Assembly (NCBI RefSeq): GCF_036014215.1
Contig: NZ_CP107921.1
Location: forward strand, 248,001 to 312,000
Source: Streptomyces sp. NBC_00440
Lineage (GTDB): Bacteria; Actinomycetota; Actinomycetes; Streptomycetales; Streptomycetaceae
Length of the DNA: 64,000 nt
Reading direction: 5' to 3'
Shown: positions 1 through 10,500 of the stretch, piece after piece
Position numbering within the stretch: position 1 is the first letter of the stretch
Layout of the letters: each line of letters starts with the position of its first letter
Notes under the pieces: model-generated
Told to the model about the DNA's origin: nothing
The model's input: the letters and a program-made list of their open reading frames with translations, nothing else
Databases searched by the model: none
Position numbers and translations under genes: made by a program

Positions 1-3000
1 CGAGCACCGCGTGGTGCACGGCGAGGGTCAGCTGGAACTCGTCCTCGCCGAGCAGATGGACGACGAAGCGCACCAACGGGGCCTGCTCCAGGACGAACGG
101 GGTCGCCCGCTCGTGCTCGACGTCGGCGTCCACCCGCGAACGCTGCCGGCCGGTGGGGACATCGCGCAGGTCGACCATGCGCAGCGGGGCCGGGACACTC
201 CGGTGCACCAGCTGGAGCGGCCCCGCGGGGTGCGCCAGGTCGATGGAAACCCGCAGCATGGCATGGCGGCGGCAGAGTTCGGCGACGGCCGCCTCGAAGG
301 CCGGCACATCGAGCGCCGAGCGCAGCCGCAGCGTGGTGACGTCGTGGTAGAGCAGCCGTTCACCGCGCTCGAAGGCGGTGTGGAAGAGCATGCCCGCCTG
401 GAGGCTGGACAGCGGCCAGGCGTTCTCCACCTCGTCCGGCAGCCCGGCGCGCACGCCATCGGGCAGCAGCGGTTCCGTCGCTGTCGGGGTCGGCTCGCCG
501 TCCTCGACAGCGGTCGCCAGCGGGGCGAGCGCCGCGATGGTGGGATGCCGCATCAGGTCGGTGACCTGGATGAGCACTCCGCGCCTGCGGGCCTGCAGGC
601 GCACCTGGACCACCCGGATGGAATCGCCGCCGAGGTCGAAGAAGTTGTCCTCGACACCCACCCGTTCGCACCCCAGCACCTGCTGCCAGGCCTCGGCGAG
701 TACCTGCTCGACCGGCGTGCGCGGCGCGACGTACACGGCCGCGGCGCGGATCGGCGCGAGCTTTCGGAGAGCGGCGTGGTCGACCTTGCCGTTGGGCAGG
801 GTCGGCAGCTCGGGCAGTGCGTCTATCGCGGGCAGCATGTAGGCCGGGAGCGCGGACTGGGCCGCCGCCCGCACCGAGTCGGCGGTGGCCGGGGCGCGCA
901 GCACCACATAGGCCGCGAGCCGGGTCGAGCCCGCCTCGTCGGTACGGTCGACCACGGCCGCCGCTGTGACTCCGGGCTGGGCTGCCAACCGGCTCTCGAT
1001 CTCCTCCAGTTCGACCCGGAAGCCGCGGATCTTGACCTGGCGGTCGGTACGGCCGAGGAACTCCAGCACCCCGTCGGACCGGTAGCGCACCAGGTCGCCC
1101 GAGCGGTAGACGCGGGACCCCGGCTCGGCGGTGAACGGGTCGTCGAGGAAGCGCTCGGCGGTGAGTTCGGGGCTGCCGACATAGCCGACCGCCACGCTCG
1201 GGCCACCGATCCAGAGTTCACCGCGGGCGCCGTAGGGCACCTGCGCGCCGTCCGGTCCGACCACATGGAGCCGGACGCCGGGCCGGGGGCGGCCGATGGG
1301 CACCCGCTCGGAGCGCTCCGGGGTCACCTGCTGGACCGTGCACCAGACGGTGGCCTCGGTCGGCCCGTACTCGTTGAACAGCAGCACACTGGGCAGCACT
1401 TCGTGGTGACGGTCCGCCAGCGCCGCCGGACACTCCTCGCCCGCGACCAGGGCGCGCCGCAGCCGTACCCCTTCGCGGGCGGACAGCTCCTCGATCAGCG
1501 GGCGGTACAGCGTGGGCACACAGAGCAGATCGGTCACCCCGTGGTCGACGGCCAGCCCGGCCAGTGCGGCCGGGTCGCCCGACTCCTTGTCGCCGGGCAC
1601 CACGAGACAGCCGCCCGCGGCCAGCGCGCCGAACAGCACGGCGACGGAACTGTCGAAGGCGATCGTGGGGATCAGCAGTGCGGCGCTTTCCGGCTCGGGC
1701 CGGTAGACGCTGAGCCGCGCACGGGTCGAGTGGGCCAGATTGCGGTGGGTGATCTCGACGCCCTTGGGGCGTCCGGTGGAACCCGAAGTGAAGATCACGT
1801 AGGCGGGACGGTCCGGCGTGACCGGCACCGTGTTCCCGTCCGCGGGGGTGGTCCACGCCGCGGCAGGGGCCACCACCGGAATTCCGGGGCCGGCGCCTGC
1901 CAGGGCCTTCTGTCCGGTCTCGTCGGCCAGCAGTACGGTGACCCCGGCGTCCGCGACCATGCCGGCCAGGCGTTCGGCCGGATTGCGGCTGTCCAGCGGC
2001 ACATAGGCGGCGCCGCAGCGCAGGATCGCGAGCACGGCCACGGGGGTCAGCACACCGCGGTCGAGGCAGAGCGCGACCCGGTCACCCGGCGCGCAGCCTG
2101 CCGCGCGCAGTGCGGTGGCCAGCGAGTCGGCCGCCGCGTCGAGTCCGGCGTAGTCGAGCCGGCCGTCGTGGGACACCACCGCGGGGGCCTCGGGGCGGGC
2201 GAGGACGTGTTCGCGGATCAGGTGGAGCACGGTCCTGTCGGAGTCCGGCAGTGTCTCGCCGGTGCCGTGCCGCCGGCACAGCTCGGCGTCCCGCTCGGTG
2301 CTCAGTGCCAAGTCGCCGAGCGGGATCGCCTGTTCGGCGCAGAACTGCGCCAGCGCGGCGGCCGTCCGGGCCGCGATCAGTTCGGCGGACTGCGGCTCGC
2401 ACCGGGCGGCGTCGTAGTCGAGGCGCAGTTCGAGCCGGTCCGGCGAGTGCCGGACCACCAGGAGCCGCAGATCGTGGCGGTCCGCCCGGTCGGTCACGGC
2501 CAGGCCGCGCACCGTGCCGTCCGCGACCAGCGCGGAGATGTCCAGATGACCGGCCGAGAAGCGGCAGTACGGCTCGTTGTCGCCGGTTGCGGCGGCGTCC
2601 CAGCGGAAGACGTCGGCGTCCTCGGTGGCCTGCCGGATCGCGGCGTCCACCGCCCGGGCCAGCGAGGAGGTGTCCGCGCCGTCCGGGAACGCGATCGGCA
2701 CGGTGCGGTCGTACGGGCCGGGGGCGCCCTGGAGCTCGGGGGCGGCACGGCCGTTCACGGTCACCCCGAGCGCCGGCGGCTCCCCGTTCCCGCCGCCGCC
2801 GAGCGCCACGCCCCAGGCGGCAGTGGTCAGCGCGCCTTCGGTGACACCGAGTTCGGCGGCCCGTACGGCGATCTGCCGGGAGAGGCCCGGGGCCAGGACG
2901 AGCGCGGTGGTCTCCGGACGGTAGTCCGTCGGGGCGGCCGGGCGGAGCGGCAGGTCGGGCTCGGCCGCCTCGGCCGCCAGCACCCGGCGCCAGCGGTCCT

Positions 3001-3496
3001 GCGCGGCTGTGGTCTCCGGTTCGTCGAGCAGCTGGTGGAACCACTCGGCGACGTCGGCGTACTGGACGGGCTCCTCCTCGTCGTCCCCGGCCGCACGGCC
3101 GAGAGCAGCGGAGAGCAGCCCCACCAGGGTGGCCAGGTCGGCCGCCGCCGGATCGGCGGCAAGGGTGAGCCGGCGGGTCCCGTCGGCGGATTCGCCGATG
3201 CCGAACCGGACCGGGAGACCGCTGCCCGCGGCGTCGGCGTCGCCGATCCCCGGCTCGTCCGCGATGACCTGCACCGGGACGCCGACGCCTGAGGCCGCCA
3301 CCACCTGGGTGCGCAGGACCTCGTGCCGGGCCGTCGCGGAGAGCAGGGCCTGACGCAGCCGCTCCGGGTCGGCGCTGCCCGGAAGCTCCGCTTCGAGCCG
3401 CACGACGAAGGGGGCGGCGCCGGTGAGCGCCGACCTGAGCCGGTGCAGGTGGTGCTGGGCCGGGGAGACCCGGAAGCCCGCGATGTCGTCACTCAT
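1..3496 (-). CDS. NRPS with degenerate C domain, His-type A, T and a second C domain; 3' end beyond the window
   Basis: The frame is open from the ATG at 3496 to the window edge, giving 1,165 codons of an unfinished NRPS. Domain order is C-like (about residues 1-420), A (about 440-900, TSGSTG near 570), T (GGDSI near 954) and a second C starting near 1010 and cut at its HH motif. The A-domain pocket residues read DSALLAEVW, very near the histidine code recalled from bleomycin-type synthetases (DSALIAEVWK), so His is predicted. The first C domain lacks HHxxxDG: the aligned stretch reads DPAAADLAT near residue 118, so it should not condense. The preceding PKS/NRPS ends in an intact C domain, which could do that job. 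The start codon shares one base with the stop of the dioxygenase gene (TGATG), and GGAGG lies just upstream. Last gene of the visible operon; release domain not visible. Confidence 0.9.
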   Translation of the reverse strand, partial: MSDDIAGFRVSPAQHHLHRLRSALTGAAPFVVRLEAELPGSADPERLRQALLSATARHEVLRTQVVAASGVGVPVQVIADEPGIGDADAAGSGLPVRFGIGESADGTRRLTLAADPAAADLATLVGLLSAALGRAAGDDEEEPVQYADVAEWFHQLLDEPETTAAQDRWRRVLAAEAAEPDLPLRPAAPTDYRPETTALVLAPGLSRQIAVRAAELGVTEGALTTAAWGVALGGGGNGEPPALGVTVNGRAAPELQGAPGPYDRTVPIAFPDGADTSSLARAVDAAIRQATEDADVFRWDAAATGDNEPYCRFSAGHLDISALVADGTVRGLAVTDRADRHDLRLLVVRHSPDRLELRLDYDAARCEPQSAELIAARTAAALAQFCAEQAIPLGDLALSTERDAELCRRHGTGETLPDSDRTVLHLIREHVLARPEAPAVVSHDGRLDYAGLDAAADSLATALRAAGCAPGDRVALCLDRGVLTPVAVLAILRCGAAYVPLDSRNPAERLAGMVADAGVTVLLADETGQKALAGAGPGIPVVAPAAAWTTPADGNTVPVTPDRPAYVIFTSGSTGRPKGVEITHRNLAHSTRARLSVYRPEPESAALLIPTIAFDSSVAVLFGALAAGGCLVVPGDKESGDPAALAGLAVDHGVTDLLCVPTLYRPLIEELSAREGVRLRRALVAGEECPAALADRHHEVLPSVLLFNEYGPTEATVWCTVQQVTPERSERVPIGRPRPGVRLHVVGPDGAQVPYGARGELWIGGPSVAVGYVGSPELTAERFLDDPFTAEPGSRVYRSGDLVRYRSDGVLEFLGRTDRQVKIRGFRVELEEIESRLAAQPGVTAAAVVDRTDEAGSTRLAAYVVLRAPATADSVRAAAQSALPAYMLPAIDALPELPTLPNGKVDHAALRKLAPIRAAAVYVAPRTPVEQVLAEAWQQVLGCERVGVEDNFFDLGGDSIRVVQVRLQARRRGVLIQVTDLMRHPTIAALAPLATAVEDGEPTPTATEPLLPDGVRAGLPDEVENAWPLSSLQAGMLFHTAFERGERLLYHDVTTLRLRSALDVPAFEAAVAELCRRHAMLRVSIDLAHPAGPLQLVHRSVPAPLRMVDLRDVPTGRQRSRVDADVEHERATPFVLEQAPLVRFVVHLLGEDEFQLTLAVHHAVL

Positions 3497-4572
3497 CACG
3501 CCTCCTCACCGTCGGCCGCGACGGCAGGACCGGACTGGGTGGCGTCCTCGCCGCTGACGGGATCGGTCATCGCGACCACGATCTTGCGGTCGCCCTCGTA
3601 GGGCCGGCGGGCGTGCGCCATCGACATGTTGTCCAGCATCATCACGTCGCCCACCTCCCAGCGGAAGGCGATCTCCCCGGCGCGGTACGCCTCGTTGATG
3701 GCCTGGACGTCCTCGTCGGCGATCGGCGAGCCGTCGCCGTGGGTGGTGGTGGTCGGCAGTCCGTCCTCGCCCAGTGCTTCGACGAGCGCCTCCCTCATCT
3801 GCGGGTCGCGGCTCGATATGTGGAAGAACCCGGCGTGGTTGAACCAGAGCTTCTCGCCGGTCACCGGGTGGGTGCGTACGGCCGGGCGGATCTGCACGGT
3901 GCGCAGGCGGTCGCCCTCCAGCCACTCGGTGACCGTGCCGTTGGCCGCGGCGTACCGGTCGACGTCCGCACGGGAGTCGGTCTGGTAGCCCTCCTGCCAG
4001 GTGAGGCCGAAACCGCTGTTGTAGTTGCGCACATAGCGCACGCCGAGCCGCTCCAGCCGCTCCCGGACGGCGACCGGTATCCGCTCGATGACCTTGCGGT
4101 TGTCGATGATCGGGGTCTCGCCTCCGACGGGCGGAGCGATCAGGCAGCAGAAGAACAGCTTCTGCGGCCAGGTCGACCAGTAGGTGCCCTCGTTGTGCGG
4201 CTCGATCCGCTCGGCCGCGGGGTAGGTGGTGGACAGGTAGACGTTCTGGCTCACTTCGTCCCGGGGCGTCGAGCGGTCCCGGTACTGCAGCGGCTCACCG
4301 TCGGAGACCGCCGCCACGAACCGCTGGAAGCCCGGGGCGTCCGCCACCGGCCAGCCGCGGAACAGCAGCGCGCGATGTTCCAGCAGAGCGTCAGCCACCC
4401 ACTCCTTGCTCGCGGCGGCCCAGGTCGCCAGGTCGGTGCCCGGCTCCTTCGGGCGTACCACCATCGGCGGGTTCCCGTCGGCGGTCAGCGGCTCGATCGT
4501 GACGGCGTCGGGTCCGGCGGCGGACCGCAATGCCCTGCGGACCGTCCCGACGCGTGAGAACTGCGCGCTCAT
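3496..4572 (-). CDS. SyrP-like Fe(II)/2-oxoglutarate dioxygenase (amino-acid beta-hydroxylase)
   Basis: A 358-aa TauD/SyrP-family non-haem iron dioxygenase. The metal triad is visible as His126-Asn-Glu128 and His320, with Arg323 or Arg329 as candidates for binding 2-oxoglutarate. SyrP relatives hydroxylate the beta carbon of an aminoacyl residue while it is tethered to an NRPS carrier domain, and a SyrP-like protein is proposed for beta-hydroxyhistidine in bleomycin-type pathways. Here the gene lies between two NRPS genes and overlaps both (ATGA with the PKS/NRPS, TGATG with the downstream NRPS). The next A domain carries a His-type code, so tethered histidine is the favoured substrate. This is inference from context, because the family also acts on Asp and other residues. 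Confidence 0.85.
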   Translation of the reverse strand: MSAQFSRVGTVRRALRSAAGPDAVTIEPLTADGNPPMVVRPKEPGTDLATWAAASKEWVADALLEHRALLFRGWPVADAPGFQRFVAAVSDGEPLQYRDRSTPRDEVSQNVYLSTTYPAAERIEPHNEGTYWSTWPQKLFFCCLIAPPVGGETPIIDNRKVIERIPVAVRERLERLGVRYVRNYNSGFGLTWQEGYQTDSRADVDRYAAANGTVTEWLEGDRLRTVQIRPAVRTHPVTGEKLWFNHAGFFHISSRDPQMREALVEALGEDGLPTTTTHGDGSPIADEDVQAINEAYRAGEIAFRWEVGDVMMLDNMSMAHARRPYEGDRKIVVAMTDPVSGEDATQSGPAVAADGEEA

Positions 4573-7500
4573 GACTCATCTCCTTGCTTGACGTGGCCGT
4601 GCTGGCCGGGGGCGTCGGCCTGGGTGGCCGGCCGGGAAGGGGCGCGACGGGAGACCGATCGGAGCCCGCGCCTGGGCCGCCGGGGTACGGGGGTGGAAGC
4701 TGCGGCGAGCAGTTCGCTCAGGGGGGTCCCGGGGGCCGGCGCGGCTGTCAGGACCGCGAGGAAACCGTCGGCCACCCGCTGCGGCAGTTCCTCGCCCAGA
4801 ACATCCGGGGCGGAGTCCCACCAGCAGACGAACTCGTCACCGGTGTCGGTCACATCCAGCGCCAGCCGGAACTTGCTGGTCGCGGGGGGCTGGGGCACCG
4901 GCTCCACGGCCGTGCCGCCGGGACCCGAGCCTGCCATCGGGGTGTTCTGCAGCACGAACCAGGCGTGGAAGGGGTCCCGGCGGCGGTCGGCGGCGTCCGC
5001 CGACACCGAGCCGTGCTCCAGCGCGGCCACCAGGTGGTCCCGGACTTCCCTGACCGCGTCGGCGAAGGTCACCGCCCGGTCGGCCGAGGGCAGCACGGCG
5101 GTGCGGATGAAGCAGCCGATCACGCCCTCGTCGGCCTCGGTGCGCCCGGCGGTCGGGAAGCCGAGCACCGGGGCCTCGACCCCCACCGCCGACAGGGCCA
5201 GCTGGAAGGCAGTGGCCAGATGGGCGAAGGGCGTCACGCCGAGCTCGCGGCAGGACGCCAGCACCCCGGCGCGCACCTCGGTGGGCAGGGTCATGGTGCG
5301 CCGGCTCGCCCGGAACGGGCCGCGCTCGGGAGCGCCGGGCAGGGCGGGCAGCGGCGCGGTGGCCCGGTACCGGTCCAGATGCTGCCGCCACCAGTCCAGA
5401 TCGGCCGCCGCCTCCCCGGACTCCAGCCGGGCCCGCGAGCGGGCGGCCGCCTCGCGGTAGCCGACGGCCGGGAGCGGACGGGCGTCGTCGGATGCGTACG
5501 CCGCCGAGAGCTCGTCCAGCAGCACGCCCAGCGACCAGCCGTCGCAGATCAGGTGGTGGACCACCATCACCAGGATGTGTTCCTGCTCTCCCGGCACCAG
5601 AGCGGCACGCAGCAGCGGTGGCTGCTCCAGGTCGAAGGGGCGGGCCAGTTCCCGCTCGTACAGATCGGCGACGAACGCCTCGCGGTCCGCACCCGCCGGC
5701 GGGTACAGCACGATCAGCGGTGCCGGTCCGGGGTCGGCCGGCCGCATCCGGATGCCGTCGGTGGTGTCGGCGAAGCCGACCCGCAGCGCCTCCTGCCGGG
5801 CGATGACCCGGGTGAACGCCTGCCGCAGCCGGTCCGGGTCGAGTGCGCCGCGCAGCCGCAGCACGGCTCCGATGTGGAAGGCGGCGGTACCGGGCGTCAG
5901 TTGCTCGGCCAGGTAGATGCCTTCCTGCTCGGTGGAGAGCGGGGACGGTGTGGCCGGGTCGGTCAGCAGCCGGCCGGCCGGTGCCTCCGGACCGTCGGCC
6001 GCGGACAGGGCGGCCTCGATCCGCCGGGCCACCGCGGCCGGAGTCGGCTCCTCGAACAGCGCCCGCAGCGGCAGCTCGACGCCGAAGCGCCGGGCCAGCC
6101 GGTTGTTGACGCGCACGGCCGAGAGCGAGTTGCCGCCGATCTCGAAGAAGACGTCGTCGACGCCGGCCGATGGCAGCCCGAGCACCTCGCACCAGACCTG
6201 GCAGACCTCCTTCTCCAGCAAGGTCTCGGCGAGCCGCGAGGTGGGCGACTGCCGGCTCGGTCCGGGCAGCGCCGCCCGGTCGGTCTTGCCGTTCGCGGTG
6301 AGCGGGATCTCCGCGATCGTCACCAGGTGCGCGGGAACCATGTACTCCGGCAGCCGGGTGCGCAGGAACTCCCGCAGCTCGGTGTCGCTCGGCCCCTCGG
6401 TGCCGGGCAGCGGCACCGGATAGCCGATCAGCTCCGTTCCGCCGTCGGGCGCGGCGGCGGAAACCACCACCGCACCGGCCAGCGCCGGGTGCCGGGCGAG
6501 CACCGTCTGCACCTCGCCCGGCTCGACCCGGAAGCCGCGGATCTGCACCTGGTGGTCGGCGCGGCCGAGGTAGTACAGCTCGCCGTCGCCGTCGTACCGG
6601 GCCAGGTCGCCCGAGCGGTACAGCCGGGCATCGGGACTCGGGTCGAACGGGTCGGAGACGAAACGCTCAGCGGTCCGCTCGGGCAGGTTGACGTACTGCA
6701 CGGCCAGTCCCGGGCCGCCGACGCAGATCTCCCCGGGCACACCGATCGGCACCAGCGCACCGTCCGGGTCCAGCAGCCGGATCCGCAGGTCGGGAAGGGC
6801 CGTCCCGACGGGCGTGCCGACCGCGGGGCGGACGTCGGCGGCCGTCATCCGGCGGTACGTCACATGCACGGTGGTCTCGGTGATCCCGTACATGTTGACG
6901 ATCGAGGGCCGCTGGTCACCGTGGCGGTCGAACCACGGGACGAGGGTGCCGACGTCCAGGTTCTCGCCGGCCAGCACGACCGAGCGCAGCGAGAGCGGGC
7001 CGGCTGCCGACCGCGCTTCGGCCTCGATCAGCGAGTGGAAGGACGACGGGGTCTGGTTGAGGACCGTGACGCGGCGTTCGGCCAGCAGCCGCACCAGGGC
7101 GTCGGGGTCGCGGCTGGTCCAGTAGTCCACCGTGACCAGGGCTGCACCGTGGCTGAGAGCACCGAAGATCTCCCACACCGAGACGTCGAAGGCGTGCGAG
7201 AAGAACTGCGCGAACACGTCATCGGGGCCGAACTCGAACGACCGGTCCGAGACCCTCAGCAGACGTACCACGTTGTGGTGCGTCACCTCGACGCCCTTGG
7301 GGCGCCCGGTCGAGCCGGAGGTGTAGATGACGTACGCGGGACTCCCCGGGTCCACCGGGTACGGGGTGAAGTCCACGGTCGCGGACCGCACTTCGGGTCC
7401 GTCGACGAGTACCGTCGGGGCGTCGCCGGGAGGCTGCCGGTCCGCCAGGGACCGCTGGGTCAGCACCAGCCGTACACCGCTGTCGTCGACGGCGAGGCCG

Positions 7501-10500
7501 AGCCGTTCGGCCGGGTGCGTCGGGTCGAGCGGGACGTAGGCGGCGCCCGTCTTCAGTACGCCGAAGATCGCGGCGATCAGGTCCGCACCGCGTTCGAGCA
7601 GGACGCCGATCCGGTCGCCGGGCACCGCCCCCTGCGTGACGAGGGCGGCCGCGATGCGGTCCGATGCCCGGTCGAGCTCCCGGTAGGACCAGGTCGTCCC
7701 GCCGTCGATCACCGCCGGACGGTCCGGTCCTTCGGCCATCGCTGTGGTGAACAGGTCGACCAGTGACGCGTCCGCCGGCAGCTGTCCGGTGCCGGTGTTC
7801 CATTCCTCGGTCAGCAGCCGGTGCACCTCGTCCGGCACCCGCACCAGTTCGGACAGCCGCTGGTCCGGTGCGTCCACGGCGCGGCGCAGCACTTCCAGGA
7901 AGTGGTCCCCGAGCCGCGCCACGGTGTCCGGCAGGAACAGCTCCTTGTCGTACTCGAACCAGCCCGCCAGGCCGTCCTCGTGCTCCTGGAGGTGCAGGGC
8001 GAGGTCGAACTGGGCGATCCCCGGGTCGAGGTCGACCGGCGACAGCTCCAGGCCGGCCAGCCGCACGTCCTCGTTCATCCGGTTCTCCAGGGTGAACAGC
8101 ACCTGGGCGAGCGGGTTGCGGTCCAACTGCTGTCCTGCTCCGGACAGTTGGACGACCTGGTCGAAGGGAACGTCCGGGTTGCTGAGGGCCTTGAGGGCGC
8201 TGTCGCGTACCCGGTCGACCAGGTCGACAGCGGTGCGGGCGCCCTCGAACCGGGCACGCACCACGACGGTGTTCACCAGATAGCCGACGATGCCTTCGAG
8301 TTCGGCCCGGTCGCGGCCGGCCACCGGGGTCGCCACCAGCAGGTCCTGGCTGCCGGTGTGGGCGTGCAGGACGGCGGAGAACAGGGCCAGCAGCGTGGTG
8401 AACGGGGTCGTGCCCCGCGAAGCGCCCAGCGCGGTCAGGCGCCGGGTGAGGTCCGCGGACACCTCGATCCGGTGGCGGCGGCCGCGGCGGCGCTGGACGG
8501 CCGGGCGCGGCCGGTCGAGCGGCAGGGGCAGCGCGGCCGGGGCGTCGGTGAGGTACTCCGTCCAGAACGCGGTCTGCTCGGCGAGGTGGTCGCCCGTCAC
8601 CAGTACGCGCTGCCACGCGGCGTGGTCGGCCGCCTGGAAGGGGGCGGGCGGCAGCTGCGGAGCCCGTCCGCTGGTGAACGCGTCGTACAGCTCCACGAGT
8701 TCGCGGGTCAGCACGAGGAAGGACCAGCCGTCGGTGACCAGGTGGTGCATGGTCACCACCAGCAGGTGCCGCTCGGGTGCGAGCCGGATCAGCGCCGCTC
8801 GCAGCAGCGGACCGGCCAGCAGGTCGAACGGGCGCCGGAGTTCGGTCAGTGCCATCTCCCGCGCCTCGGCCCCGGCGTCTCCGGTGGCGCCGCTCGGCAG
8901 CAGCAGGGGCACCGTGACCTCGTACGGTTCGTCGACGATCTGCACCGGTGCGTCGTCGTGCATCCCCATCCGGGTGCGCAGGGCCTCGTGGCGGGCGACC
9001 AGCGCGGTGAAGGTCCGCTCCAGTGCCGCCTGGTCGAGCACGCCCTCCAGCATCAGGGTCTGCGGCACGTTGTAGGCGCTGCCTCCGGGCTCCAGCTGCT
9101 CGATGAACCAGAGCCGTTCCTGTGCGGGCGAGAGGGCCAGCGCGCCGGAGCGGTCAGCCTGCCGGACCGGCAGGTCGGGCCGGGACGCGCCACGCAGAGC
9201 CTCGGCGGCGACCGCGACCGCCAGCCCGCGCGGGGTCGGATGGTCGAAGATCAGCTGCAGCGGGAGCCTGACCTTGACCAACTGGGATATCCGGGACAGC
9301 AGTTGGACGGCGACCAGGGACTGGCCCCCCTGGTCGAAGAAGTTGTCCTCCGGACCCGGGTCGGCGCCGAGCAGCACCTCGGCCCAGGCCCGGTCGACCG
9401 CGGCCCTAACGGCGTCGGTGTTCACGGTGCCGGCATCGTCCATGTCGTTCACGGCCACCGCGACGGGCTCGGGCTGCGGTGCCGCGTCCGCGCCGCCGGC
9501 CCGGGGCTGCGGCGCGTCGATCCAGTGGCGGCGGCGCTGGAACGGGTATCCGGGCAGTGGCACCCGACGGCCGGGCGCGCCGTTCACGGCGGTGAGGTCC
9601 ACCGGGACACCCGCGTCCCGGAGCAGGCCTGCTGCCTCAAGGACCGCGCGGCGCTCGTCGCCGCCGGGCCTGGGGAGGGTACTGGCGACGACATGCCCGG
9701 CGTTGAGGTCCAGGCCGAGCCGGGCCAGTGCTCCGAGCGACTGTCCAGGCCCGGCCTCCAGCAGGACGGCCCGGGGCCCGGCGGCGGTCAGCAGGGCCTG
9801 GTGCCAGCGCACCGGCGCCACCAGCTGGCCGGCCCAGTAGCCGGGGTCGGTCGCCTGTTCCGCGGTGATCAGGGCGCCGGTGACGGAGGAGACGTACGGC
9901 AGGAGCGGAGGGTTCAGCCGCACCTGCGCGACGGCCCGCCGGAACGGTTCCACCGCGCCTGCGACGAGCGGCGAGTGAAATGCGTGCGAGGTGTGCAGGG
10001 CGGTGACCCGCACGCCGTCGGCCGAGAGTTCGGCCCTGAGCGCTTCCAGCTCCGCGTGCGGGCCGGCGACCGTGCACTGCTTCGGTGCGTTGACGGCCGC
10101 GATCACGGAGCCCTTCGGCAGCCGTCGGCGCAGTTCGTCCTCGGCCAGCGCGGCCGACAGCATGCCGCCGGCCGGCTGGTCCGCGAGCAGCCGGCCGCGC
10201 AGGGCGACCAGGTGGACGGCGTCCGGGAGGCTGAGCACACCGGCGATGCAGGCGGCGGCGTACTCGCCGATGCTGTGACCCACCATCAGATCCGGCTGCA
10301 CGCCCCAGCTCTGCCACAGCCGCGCCAGTGCGTACTCCACGGTGAACAGGGCCGGCTGGGTGTACTCGGTGCGCTCCAGCCGCGCCGCCGCCTCCGCCAC
10401 CCGGGCGGGGTCGGTTCCGGGGAAGAGCAGCTCGCGCAGGTCCTGGCCGAGCTCGGTCCTGAGCAGTCCGGCGCACTCGTCGACCGCCTCGCGCACCACG

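Noticed and set aside
11..3292. Long open frame on the plus strand opposite the first NRPS
   Set aside because: It is an antisense shadow caused by high third-position GC. The translation is Arg/Gly/His-rich and has no family features, while the minus strand reads as a clean NRPS.
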